From: JBGPOS01 sp041488155
GTDB taxonomy: Bacteria > Chloroflexota > Dehalococcoidia > Tepidiformales > Tepidiformaceae
Length of the DNA stretch: 52,492 bases
Reading direction: 5' to 3'
Assembly: GCA_041488155.1 (NCBI GenBank)
Contig: JBGPOS010000021.1
Span: 1 to 52,492 of the forward strand
The position numbers and the translations under genes were made by a program. The notes below the pieces were generated by a model. It had not been told where the DNA came from and made no database searches. It saw only the letters and a program-made list of their open reading frames with translations. Position 1 is the stretch's first letter. Every line of letters begins with the position of its first letter. Shown here one piece after another: positions 36,656 to 44,038 of this stretch.

Positions 36656-36738
36656 ACAACGAGCGACGCCGGTCCGAATAAGGGCGAGGGTCACCTCTCC
36701 GCCTGCACCTCTCCTCCCTCCGCGGCCATCGCCCGAGG

Positions 36739-37782
36739 CTAAGTTCCGGAAGCCGGCCGCCGGCCGTAGCGGCCACTCATGTCGAGTGCGGCGGCGAGGA
36801 ACACCGGGTTTGGCTCCAACGCATGCTCGCGCAGGCAGGCCTCGGTGAACTTGATGGCGTGCTCGTCGCCGGAGAACACCGCCCTGTCGACAATCTCGTC
36901 GGCGCTCGGCAGTCGTTCTGGAATCGTAACGGGCCGCGGATAGTGCGCCCGTGAGTGGATCGCCGCGCATGCCTGCCACGCGTAGCGGGCAGCCAGCCGC
37001 GCCGTCTCCGGCGACAGGAACGGCGCGATCATCCGCAGCGCGCTGGGCGCCGTCACTGTGTGCACATACGGGATGCTTGCCGGCCCGGCGTTCTCCAGGT
37101 AACGCTTCGCCATCGTAGCCGTGAGGTCCGAGATGAACGCCGAGAGATCGTCGCCCGGGGCCGCCAGGTCAATCGCGCCCGCGAAGGGAGGAAAGTCGTC
37201 CAGCTCCGCCACCGCCCCGAAAATGCTCGTCGGCCTCCGGCTGCGCAGATGCGAAGGCATGATCGGCACCTGGTCGATGACATCGGATGGCAGCCGCACC
37301 GCAACCACGCCCGGGACGCCCGGCACTACCTGGTAACGTGCGGCCCAGTAGGCGAGCCCGGCGACCACCTCCGCCCGTCGCCCGGGCGTATCCTCGGCTG
37401 CCAGGCTGCGGACGGCGTGCGCCGTGCGAATGAAGCCGTGCGTTGCGGCGCTCATGATCCCCGGCGATAGCCTCGGCACCCAGCGCTCCAGCAGTGCCGG
37501 CCATGGCATCGACTCCATCTCGGTCTCGAGGAAGTCCTCCCAGTCCGACACCCGTGGCACATCCCCGAGCGCCTGCTGCCACTGCTCAGGCCGGATGCGT
37601 TCGACGTTGGGCGGACGCTCCAGCAGCCGCTTCCGATAGCGAAAAACCCAGTCCTCGACCGCCGCCGGTCGGCCAAGAGCGCAGAGCGCCTCCGCCCCCA
37701 TCGGCCCGTGATTCGAAAGCCCCGACGCGAATTCCGGCCCGCACCCCGCAAGCATCGCAAGGGCCTCGTCGATCGTTGCCAT
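36739..37782 (-). CDS. Questin-oxidase-like protein (DUF4243)
   Basis: The 347-residue protein matches the DUF4243/AflY-like pattern: an N-terminal LSNHGPMGAEALCALG, a middle segment SAATHGFIRTAHAVRSL with a conserved His, and AYAWQACAAIHSRAHYP near the C terminus. In fungi such proteins act in anthraquinone ring opening; bacterial roles are mostly unknown. ATG 37782 gives the expected start, with GGGGGT upstream; the frame continues 73 residues more without coding character. It is divergent from the Sec peroxiredoxin. Confidence 0.75.
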   Translation of the reverse strand: MATIDEALAMLAGCGPEFASGLSNHGPMGAEALCALGRPAAVEDWVFRYRKRLLERPPNVERIRPEQWQQALGDVPRVSDWEDFLETEMESMPWPALLERWVPRLSPGIMSAATHGFIRTAHAVRSLAAEDTPGRRAEVVAGLAYWAARYQVVPGVPGVVAVRLPSDVIDQVPIMPSHLRSRRPTSIFGAVAELDDFPPFAGAIDLAAPGDDLSAFISDLTATMAKRYLENAGPASIPYVHTVTAPSALRMIAPFLSPETARLAARYAWQACAAIHSRAHYPRPVTIPERLPSADEIVDRAVFSGDEHAIKFTEACLREHALEPNPVFLAAALDMSGRYGRRPASGT

Positions 37783-37899
37783 GGGCTTACCCCCGCCGGC
37801 CAATGCTACACCGCCACAGCAGCGCTCCGGGCTCGCTGGGCCGCCGGACTCGAGCCGGTTCGCGACCACTCGAATCTGTCCCCTGTCCTCGGTCCCCTG

Positions 37900-37905
37900 T
37901 AACCT
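37900..37905 (+). promoter_or_regulatory. -10-like box of the Sec-peroxiredoxin gene
   Basis: TAACCT fits TANNNT and is followed by 7 nt (ACCCGTC) and the ATG at 37913. Confidence 0.4.
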
Positions 37906-37912
37906 ACCCGTC

Positions 37913-38380
37913 ATGGCAATCGAAGTAGGCAAGCCCGCCCCTCCGTTCACCCTCCGCAACAAGCTGCGCGAGGAAGTGACGCTCGACTCCTTCCCCGGCA
38001 AGCACCTCGTGCTCGCCTTCTATCCCCTCGCGTTCACCGGTGGCTGAACGTCGGAGATGACGGCCTACCGGACGCACTACGATGCGTTCGTGCGGGCCGA
38101 TGCCCAGGTGCTGGGCATTAGCGTCGACTCCTTCGCGGCAGCAGGCGAGTTCGAGAACAAGCTCGGGCTCGAGTTCCCCCTCCTCAGCGACTTCCCCAAG
38201 GCCCAGGCCGGCCGCGACTACGGCATCTTCAACGAAGCCTTCGGCATCCACAGCCGCACCACCGTCGTCCTCGACAAAGACCACATCGTCCGCGACATCT
38301 TCACCGAACCCCGCGACTTCGAGTCCCACCCGACCCACGCCCTCGACGTCCTGCGATCGATGGGCGAAACGCCAGCCTAA
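37913..38380 (+). CDS. Peroxiredoxin with in-frame TGA at the peroxidatic site: probable selenoprotein (AhpE-like)
   Basis: Reading through TGA at 38045-38047 gives one continuous 155-residue peroxiredoxin. The TGA is codon 45, right after FYPLAFTGG and before TSEM, exactly where AhpE-like peroxiredoxins carry the peroxidatic Cys. Both halves are typical of the family and in the same frame: a thioredoxin-fold N terminus, and VLGISVDS, FPLLSDF, GIHSRTTVVLDK and REP-like features after it. The natural reading is selenocysteine, giving a hydroperoxide-reducing selenoenzyme. A nonsense mutation is the alternative. A hairpin candidate follows the TGA. SelA, SelB or tRNA-Sec are not in the window. 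Confidence 0.85.
38049..38074 (+). promoter_or_regulatory. Candidate bacterial SECIS hairpin after the TGA
   Basis: CGTCGG (38049-38054) can pair with CCGGACG (38068-38074) with one bulged G, enclosing a 13-nt loop. It begins two nucleotides after the TGA. The loop is closer to the TGA than in typical bacterial SECIS elements, so this is only a candidate. Another stem (ACGCA/TGCGT) lies a little further downstream. Confidence 0.3.
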
Positions 38381-38401
38381 TTCGCGTCGCTTGCCCTCGT
38401 T

Positions 38402-38442
38402 CCCCTCTCCCTGGAGGCTGGGAGAAGGGCCGGGGGTTAGGG
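38402..38442. repeat. Dispersed palindromic repeat, copy B
   Basis: CCCCTCTCCC, a short loop and GGGAGAAGGGCCGGGGGTTAGGG. It lies 21 bases after the Sec-peroxiredoxin stop. Confidence 0.7.
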
Positions 38443-38585
38443 ACTGGATCATTGTCCAGCCCGGGACTGGCCATTCGGCTGGCGACAACGTCTCGGAACC
38501 GCCGTAGCGTCAACCCATCTTAGGCGCTGGAGCGGGACTGTCCGGTTCCAGCCGGCAACTCGCCGGTTTGGAGGTGTCTTCACAC

Positions 38586-38750
38586 ATGGACAGACGTCTA
38601 CGACGCGGACTTCGACGGAGCCTCCGTCGAGCCGATAGTCGCGAGCATGACTTCCTTGCTGACGGGGTCAGCTACACGGTAGGTGTCGTCGTAATGATGG
38701 CCATAGCGATCGGAGCGGTGGTTTGGGTCTGGGATTCACTCGGGTTGTAA
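38586..38750 (+). CDS. 54-residue single-pass membrane miniprotein
   Basis: ATG with GGAGGT about 10 nt upstream starts a 54-residue protein. The N-terminal half is rich in Arg (MDRRLRRGLRRSLRRAD), then comes a short polar stretch and one hydrophobic helix (VVVMMAIAIGAVVWVW) ending near the C terminus. The positive-inside rule puts the basic half in the cytoplasm. It could be a small membrane-protein modulator. No homologue recognised. Confidence 0.55.
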   Translation: MDRRLRRGLRRSLRRADSREHDFLADGVSYTVGVVVMMAIAIGAVVWVWDSLGL

Positions 38751-38781
38751 CTCGTGGGTCGCGGCCGTCCCTCGTCCGTTC

Positions 38782-39180
38782 TCAGCCGACCCTGGGAACT
38801 TCGCTCATCAGCGCCATGATGTTCTCCTCCGTGTCCCGGAAGAACCCCATCCAGAGATCGTGGTCCGGCATCTTCGCGACAATGTGCGGGTCACCCTCGA
38901 AGAACGTCACCCCGCGCGAACGTAGCGTCGCGACGGCGCTGTTGATGTCCCCTACCCGGAAATAAAGGACGGACGACGGGTGGTCGAACTGCTTGTCCTC
39001 CGGGATGTCGAGCATCAGCCGCACGCCGTCGCAGTCGAAGAACGCGAGGTTTCCCGCTTCGAACAGGAACTTCATCCCCAGGACATCGCGGTAGAAGGCC
39101 GTCGCGCGCTTGATGTCGTGCGCATTGACCGCGACCTGTCCGATTGTCCCAAGGCTGAGCGTCGAACCGATACTCGTCAT
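38782..39180 (-). CDS. VOC-family (glyoxalase/bleomycin-resistance-fold) protein
   Basis: The 132-residue protein has the paired beta-alpha-beta-beta-beta modules of the VOC fold: GQVAVNAHDIKRATAFYRDVLGMKFL and VLYFRVGDINSAVATLRSRGVTF, with metal-ligand candidates His in NAHD, Glu at the end of EENIMALM and others. VOC proteins include dioxygenases, isomerases and resistance proteins; no specific role can be set. ATG 39180 was chosen with GGGGGT 8 nt upstream. Confidence 0.85.
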   Translation of the reverse strand: MTSIGSTLSLGTIGQVAVNAHDIKRATAFYRDVLGMKFLFEAGNLAFFDCDGVRLMLDIPEDKQFDHPSSVLYFRVGDINSAVATLRSRGVTFFEGDPHIVAKMPDHDLWMGFFRDTEENIMALMSEVPRVG

Positions 39181-39278
39181 TGCCACGACCCCCGAAGACG
39201 TTGCGACGAAGTTTGGTTCGTCCGCCCGGGGAAGTAAACCCAGCCCGTTCGTCGCTCGCGTGACCAGTCCCGGAGACT

Positions 39279-39316
39279 CCCTCTCCCGCCCCAGCGGAAG
39301 AGGGGCCGGGGTGAGG
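39279..39316. repeat. Dispersed palindromic repeat, copy C
   Basis: CCCTCTCCC, a short loop and GGAAGAGGGGCCGGGGTGAGG. It sits upstream of the queuosine-precursor transporter gene. Confidence 0.65.
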
Positions 39317-39318
39317 TC

Positions 39319-39341
39319 TCATTGCTCATCGCTCATTGCTC
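39319..39341. repeat. Short tandem repeat of GCTCAT(C/T)
   Basis: TCATTGCTCATCGCTCATTGCTC consists of near-perfect heptads. It follows palindromic copy C and precedes the transporter gene by 48 bases. No function assigned. Confidence 0.4.
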
Positions 39342-39388
39342 CGCGGAGTCGGTTGCCCGTCGTCGCCCAGCATCCCAAACTCCGCCGT

Positions 39389-40093
39389 ATGCCCAACGCC
39401 GTGCCTCCACAGCCGCGTTTTCTCACGACAATTGCGGCCCTGTTCACCGGGGCCCTAATCGTCTCGAACATCGTCGCCGTCAAAATCGCCGACTTCTCCG
39501 GGGTGGCCGGCCCCATCCCCGATTACTTCCTCCCCGCTGCGGTCGTCATTTTCCCCCTCTCCTACCTCCTCGGCGACGTCCTCACGGAGGTGTACGGCTA
39601 TCGCGCCGCCCGGCGCGTCATCTGGTCGGCCTTCCTGGCCAATGGCCTGGCTGTCCTCGCAATCGTCAGCGCCGAACGGCTGCCCAACGCCCCATTCTGG
39701 AGCGACCAGCAGGCCTACGAGTCCATCCTCGGCCAGACCTGGCGTATCGTCGCCGGCAGCTTCCTCGCCTTCCTCGTCGGCGAGTTCGCCAACTCCATCG
39801 TCCTCTCTCGCATGAAAGTGCTCACCGGCGGTCGCTTCCTCTGGAGTCGCACCATTGGTTCAACCATCGTCGGCGAAGGCCTCGACTCCGCCATCTTCAT
39901 CACAATCGCCTTCGCCGGCCGCCAGGGGATCGACCTCTGGCCGCTCATCTGGAAGCAGTGGCTCTTCAAGGTCCTCTGGGAATTCGTCGCCACCCCGTTC
40001 ACCTACCTCGCCGTCATCGCCCTCAAACGCGCCGAAGGCCTCGACGTCTACGACGAAGGCGTTGACCTCAATCCTGTAGCGATTTGGCGCTAG
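39389..40093 (+). CDS. yhhQ: Queuosine-precursor transporter (Vut_1/DUF165, YhhQ family)
   Basis: This 234-residue membrane protein has about six helices and the family signature GDVLTEVYGYRAARR in the second loop, followed by FLVGEFANSIVLSRMK and GEGLDSAIFI. In E. coli the homologue imports 7-deazaguanine precursors such as preQ0 and preQ1. queF follows 38 bases later on the same strand, which supports this assignment. ATG at 39389 is preceded by no clear ribosome site. A palindromic repeat lies upstream. Confidence 0.88.
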   Translation: MPNAVPPQPRFLTTIAALFTGALIVSNIVAVKIADFSGVAGPIPDYFLPAAVVIFPLSYLLGDVLTEVYGYRAARRVIWSAFLANGLAVLAIVSAERLPNAPFWSDQQAYESILGQTWRIVAGSFLAFLVGEFANSIVLSRMKVLTGGRFLWSRTIGSTIVGEGLDSAIFITIAFAGRQGIDLWPLIWKQWLFKVLWEFVATPFTYLAVIALKRAEGLDVYDEGVDLNPVAIWR

Positions 40094-40131
40094 CCACTTG
40101 CATCTCCCGCCAAACGGGGCACGCTTGCACC

Positions 40132-40497
40132 ATGTCCGAGAACACGTTCAAGACCGACGGCACCATCGATAGCTTCGAAAACCGCCACCCGGACCGGAAC
40201 TACGAAATCGAATTCGTCGCCCCCGAGTTCACCAGCGTCTGCCCCATGACCGGACAGCCCGACTTCGGCACCCTCACGATCACCTACGTCCCGGCGGCTC
40301 GCTGCATCGAGCTCCGCAGCTTCAAGTACTACCTCCAGACCTATCGCAGTCGCGGCATCTTCTACGAGGACGTCGTCAATCAGGTCCTCGACGACATTGT
40401 TGCCGCTATCTCGCCCCGCACCGCGTTCGTGACCGGGGAATTCAACACCCGCGGGGGCATCTCCGCCCGCATCACTGCCACCTTCCCTGAGGAATAG
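40132..40497 (+). CDS. queF: NADPH-dependent 7-cyano-7-deazaguanine reductase QueF
   Basis: QueF reduces preQ0 to preQ1, the last step before tRNA-guanine transglycosylase inserts it. The 121-residue protein is of the short unimodular type. FTSVCPMTGQPDFG carries the catalytic Cys and Asp, ELRSFKYYLQTYR is the substrate- and NADPH-contact strand, and GEFNTRGG follows. The transporter is just upstream. Together they suggest salvage of imported preQ0; no QueC, QueD or QueE is in the window. ATG at 40132 was chosen over an earlier frame start. Confidence 0.95.
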   Translation: MSENTFKTDGTIDSFENRHPDRNYEIEFVAPEFTSVCPMTGQPDFGTLTITYVPAARCIELRSFKYYLQTYRSRGIFYEDVVNQVLDDIVAAISPRTAFVTGEFNTRGGISARITATFPEE

Positions 40498-40567
40498 AGA
40501 TGCACCCCTCGGCCCGTCGCCCCGGACTCCCCCTCGCGCCCAACATGGGCATCGTCGTGTTCGAACC

Positions 40568-41344
40568 ATGACCGTCAAGCCGGACCCCGGCGGATTCCCA
40601 CAGCGCAAGTCGGCGGATCTGCCGGCGGTCTCTGCGCGCCAGATGCGCGAGATCCAGCGAGTCGCCCAGGAAGACTTCGGCCTCGACATCATGCAAATCA
40701 CCGAGAACGGCGGGCGAGCGATCGCCACCCTCGCCCTCGCGATGCTCGGAGGCCGCGGGCACGGGCAGCGTGTCGTTGTCCTGGCAGGCGGAGGAAACAA
40801 GGGTGGCGCAGGGCTCTGCGCCGTCCGCAACCTCGCCAACTGGGGCTGCAACGTGGAGCCCATCTTCGGTGAGGTTGAAAGCGAAGTCTCCTTCGCCGCT
40901 CGCCGCCAGCTCAACATCCTCCGCGAATGCGGCATCGTCGAGCCGGGCCACGAAGACCGAAGCGAGATTACACTCGAGGAGCACCTCAGCGGCGCCGACC
41001 TCGTGATCGACGCTCTTGTCGGCTACGGCCTTGAAGGCCCGCCCTCCGGCATCGCCGCTGCCCTCACCGAGCTCGCCGTCGCCTCGAAGTGTCCTATCCT
41101 CGCCGTCGATGTCCCGACGGGCGTCAACGCCACTACGGGTGAGGTCAGCTCTCCCGCTATCCGCGCATGTACCACTCTTGCCCTCGACCTGCCCAAGAAA
41201 GGTCTCTTCGAACCCGGCGCCAGGGCTTGCGTCGGAGAGCTCTATCTGGCGGACCTCGGAATCCCCCTTCGAGTCCATGAGAGGCTTGGCATCGCCCTTC
41301 GCGGCGTTTTCAGCGAAGGCCCGATCGTCCGCATACGGCGCTAG
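40568..41344 (+). CDS. nnrE: NAD(P)H-hydrate epimerase (YjeF-N), standalone
   Basis: The epimerase interconverts R and S hydrates of NAD(P)H for repair. The 258-residue protein has QMREIQRVAQ at its start, GGGNKGGAGL (74-83) in place of the usual GxGNNGGDGL, VIDALVGYG and AVDVPTG. The Asp of the GGDG loop is Ala. The dehydratase (carbohydrate-kinase-like) domain that is often fused to it is absent. ATG start is weakly supported by context. It is convergent with the PduO gene. Confidence 0.82.
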   Translation: MTVKPDPGGFPQRKSADLPAVSARQMREIQRVAQEDFGLDIMQITENGGRAIATLALAMLGGRGHGQRVVVLAGGGNKGGAGLCAVRNLANWGCNVEPIFGEVESEVSFAARRQLNILRECGIVEPGHEDRSEITLEEHLSGADLVIDALVGYGLEGPPSGIAAALTELAVASKCPILAVDVPTGVNATTGEVSSPAIRACTTLALDLPKKGLFEPGARACVGELYLADLGIPLRVHERLGIALRGVFSEGPIVRIRR

Positions 41345-41465
41345 GTAGGAGCATTGCTCGGGCTTGCGCTCCCGGCCAGCTTAGGCGAGGGGAAAACGTG
41401 ACCCGAACTCGCAGTACGACATCGCCCGACAAAGTGTGCCGCCTCAACCAAACCGGCCGCAGCGG

Positions 41466-42032
41466 TCAGTAGCCGCGGCTGTCCCAAAGGATGTCGCCGG
41501 CGCCTGACAGCTTCGCCTGATACCGCGCAGCCACGAAGAGGAGGTCGCTCAGGCGGTTCAAGTACGGGATGACCTGCGCGCCGACCGTCTCGACCCGGGA
41601 CAGGGCGATCGTGTCGCGCTCGGCGCGCCGGCAGACCGTGCGGGCCACGTGGAGTTGCGCCGCCGCCAGATCTCCGCCGGGGAGAATGAAGCTCTTGAGT
41701 GGCTCGAGTCCGTCGTTCCATTCGTCGATCCACTCTTCGAGCTGTTCAACGTGCCGTGGTTCAATTCCAGGTACCGGCCACTTGAGCTTGTCTTCCTGGA
41801 GGATGCAAAGGTCGGATCCGACGTTGAAGAGGACCTGTTGAATCACGAAAAATTGGGGCCGCATGCTTTCGTGCAAGCCCGCAGCCACAACAACCCCGAT
41901 CACGCTGTTGAGCTCATCAACCGTGCCGTAGGCCTCGATTCGCACGCTGTCTTTCGCGACCCGCTGGCCGCCCCCCAGGGCCGTGGTGCCATCGTCCCCG
42001 ACGCGCGTGTAGACGCGATTGATCCTGACCAC
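41466..42032 (-). CDS. PduO-type cob(I)alamin adenosyltransferase
   Basis: The enzyme adenosylates corrinoids with ATP. The 188-residue protein starts with VVRINRVYTRVGDDGTTALGGGQRV, the ATP-binding signature of PduO/MMAB proteins. It ends with a long helix including RLSDLLFVAARYQ, another family hallmark. GTG at 42032 was chosen because it gives the family start. The frame continues much further upstream but antisense to the neighbour. No B12 enzyme is in the window. Confidence 0.92.
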   Translation of the reverse strand: MVRINRVYTRVGDDGTTALGGGQRVAKDSVRIEAYGTVDELNSVIGVVVAAGLHESMRPQFFVIQQVLFNVGSDLCILQEDKLKWPVPGIEPRHVEQLEEWIDEWNDGLEPLKSFILPGGDLAAAQLHVARTVCRRAERDTIALSRVETVGAQVIPYLNRLSDLLFVAARYQAKLSGAGDILWDSRGY

Positions 42033-42149
42033 ATGGGAAGCATGCTCGATTCCGTCGTGGAGTGCGACCCGTCGCGTTGTCGAACCGATGCTATGGTGGT
42101 GTGCCCGAAGCCCACCGCTGGCCCGGGAAGTCAGCTTCAGGATCGGCCC

Positions 42150-43370
42150 ATGTCCCCTCAGCCGCCCGTGCAAGTCCCCGCCGCTCCTCGCGCCGGCGAC
42201 GTCCTCTCCTTTCGGATTGGGCCAATCGTGGCCGGGGGCGCCGGGCTCGCTCATCTCCCGGACGGCCGCGTTGCCCTGGTTATGTACGCGGCGCCGGGTG
42301 AGCTCGTGGAGGCTACAGTCGAGCGGGTCCATCCAGACTACATCGAAGCTGCGACGACGCAGGTGCTCGAAGCTTCCCCGGACCGGGTAGATCCGCGTTG
42401 CTCGCTCTTCGGCGACTGCGGCGGGTGCCAGTTGCAACACCTCGTGTATCCGGCGCAGCTCGCCGCCAAGGAAGGTGTCGTGCGAGAGCAGCTCCGCCGG
42501 ATCGGTCACCTGGACGAAGCGGTCGTCAGGTCGATAGTGGCCGCCGAAAGTCCGTGGAGCTACCGGAACCACATGCGATTCTCCACCGGGAAGAGGTGGG
42601 GCGACGTTGGCTTCATCACGCGCCGTGGCCGTGGCCTGCTCAAAGTCGAGGCCTGCCCTATCGCCGACCCGTGGGTCAACGAGTTGTTGCCGCTCCTTCA
42701 AGGCAAGGGTCGCGGATTGCACCAGGTCCAGGTACGGCACAACTTCGCGACGGGCTCGTTCCTCATCTCGCCACCCGTGTCTGGTCTCGACCTGCCGAGC
42801 GGACAACGGACGTACGAAGAAGAACTTGCCGGGAGGCGTTTTCAGGTGAGCGCGTCCGCGTTCTTCCAGGTCAACAGCGCGCAGGCCGAGCAAATGGTCC
42901 GGCTGATCGGAGAAGCACTCCCGGCCGAGGGGCGACTGCTGGTCGATGCCTTCGCCGGGGTGGGGACGTTCTCGGTCATCTTCGCCAACCGATTCCAACG
43001 GGTGATCGCAATCGAAGAGTCACGCGAAGCCGGGCGCGATGCGGCCGTGAACGTCGCCGCAACGGCCAACGTCGAAGTCCTCACGGGCAAAGTCGAAGAG
43101 CTGTTGCCAAGACTCGACGTTCAGCCGGACGTGGTGCTGCTGGACCCGCCTCGCCCGGGTTGCGCCAGGCCAGTGCTCGAAGCGATCGCCCGCCTGGCCC
43201 CAAAGACAGTCGTCTACGTCTCCTGCAACCCGGCAACGCTCGCCCGCGACCTGCGCCTGCTGGTCGACGCTGGGTACACCCTGGATTACGTCACTCCAAT
43301 CGACATGTTCCCGCAAACGGGCCATATCGAGTGTGTCTCACGGCTCACGTTCGCGGATGGCGACGGGTGA
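42150..43370 (+). CDS. 23S rRNA (uracil-C5)-methyltransferase, RlmD/TrmA family
   Basis: A 406-residue SAM-dependent RNA methyltransferase. An N-terminal TRAM domain is followed by iron-sulfur ligands Cys84, Cys90, Cys93 (CSLFGDCGGC) and Cys169 (EACPIAD). The SAM motif is DAFAGVGTFS (266-275), with LDPPRPG and the catalytic Cys359 in VSCNP. RlmD-like (23S) is likely but TrmA-like specificity cannot be excluded. ATG 42150 follows CAGGAT by 6 nt, which may be a leaderless box or an AGGA ribosome site. The TGA overlaps the maf start as GTGA. Confidence 0.9.
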   Translation: MSPQPPVQVPAAPRAGDVLSFRIGPIVAGGAGLAHLPDGRVALVMYAAPGELVEATVERVHPDYIEAATTQVLEASPDRVDPRCSLFGDCGGCQLQHLVYPAQLAAKEGVVREQLRRIGHLDEAVVRSIVAAESPWSYRNHMRFSTGKRWGDVGFITRRGRGLLKVEACPIADPWVNELLPLLQGKGRGLHQVQVRHNFATGSFLISPPVSGLDLPSGQRTYEEELAGRRFQVSASAFFQVNSAQAEQMVRLIGEALPAEGRLLVDAFAGVGTFSVIFANRFQRVIAIEESREAGRDAAVNVAATANVEVLTGKVEELLPRLDVQPDVVLLDPPRPGCARPVLEAIARLAPKTVVYVSCNPATLARDLRLLVDAGYTLDYVTPIDMFPQTGHIECVSRLTFADGDG

Positions 43371-43993
43371 CCGAAGTGGTGCTGGCTTCCGGTTCGCCTC
43401 GGCGGCGCGAGCTGCTCGCAGCCCTCGTAGCGCGGTTCGAGGTCGAAGCGGCCGACATCCCGGAGGTGCTCGGTTCCGACCCCGTCGCAGACGCGGTCAG
43501 GCTCGCTCGCGCCAAGGCCGAGGCAGTCTCTGCTCGTTTCCCGGCCGCGGTCGTCGTCGGGGCGGACACCATTGTCCATGATGGGGTGCGGGCTTTCGGC
43601 AAACCTGGCGACCCGCAGGAGGCGGCAAGGATGTTGCGCGAGCTCAGTGGCAGGAGCCACAGGGTGGTGACGGGAGTCGCCGTGGCGCACGACTCAGCCG
43701 TGAGAAGCGCGTACGGCGAATCTGTGGTCGAGCTCACGCCCTTCTCTGAGGCGTCGATTACGGCCTATGTCGCCAGCGGCAGACCTCTCGACAAAGCTGG
43801 CGCCTACGCCATCCAGGATGACGACGTCCCGACCGTAGCCAGTCTTGCCGGCTGCTATTGCTCGGTGGTGGGCCTGCCGCTGTGGTGCCTCCGGGATCTC
43901 CTCGAGGCGGAGGGCGTTGCGTGCAGCGACCCTTCGGCGACCTACCCCCGCTGCGCCGGATGTCCCGATCGCCGGGACACCCGGGGAGCGTGA
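43367..43993 (+). CDS. maf: Maf-like nucleotide pyrophosphatase
   Basis: The 208-residue protein opens with LASGSPRRRELLAAL, the Maf signature, and carries VVGADTIVHD with the catalytic Asp, FGKPGDPQEAARML and KAGAYAIQDD. Maf proteins hydrolyse non-canonical or specific NTPs and are linked to cell-division control. The C-terminal extension with CAGCPDRR adds a CxxC pair not needed for the fold. GTG overlaps the upstream stop by four bases. Confidence 0.92.
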   Translation: MTEVVLASGSPRRRELLAALVARFEVEAADIPEVLGSDPVADAVRLARAKAEAVSARFPAAVVVGADTIVHDGVRAFGKPGDPQEAARMLRELSGRSHRVVTGVAVAHDSAVRSAYGESVVELTPFSEASITAYVASGRPLDKAGAYAIQDDDVPTVASLAGCYCSVVGLPLWCLRDLLEAEGVACSDPSATYPRCAGCPDRRDTRGA

Positions 43994-44026
43994 CTCCTGG
44001 CGTTCACCCGGGTTTGCTGTGCTTGC

Positions 44027-44032
44027 TACAGT
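44027..44032 (+). promoter_or_regulatory. -10 box of leaderless fumC promoter
   Basis: TACAGT is followed by 6 nt (GAGGGG) and GTG at 44039. The GAGGGG is too close to the start to work as a normal ribosome site. Confidence 0.55.
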
Positions 44033-44038
44033 GAGGGG

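Noticed and set aside
38057..38380. Separate gene starting at the ATG after the peroxiredoxin TGA
   Set aside because: It lacks the peroxidatic site and N-terminal fold, and the upstream half is in the same frame; one selenoprotein gene is the simpler reading.
41345..41465. Replication origin in the intergenic region at the skew switch
   Set aside because: No DnaA boxes, AT-rich stretch or repeats are seen there.
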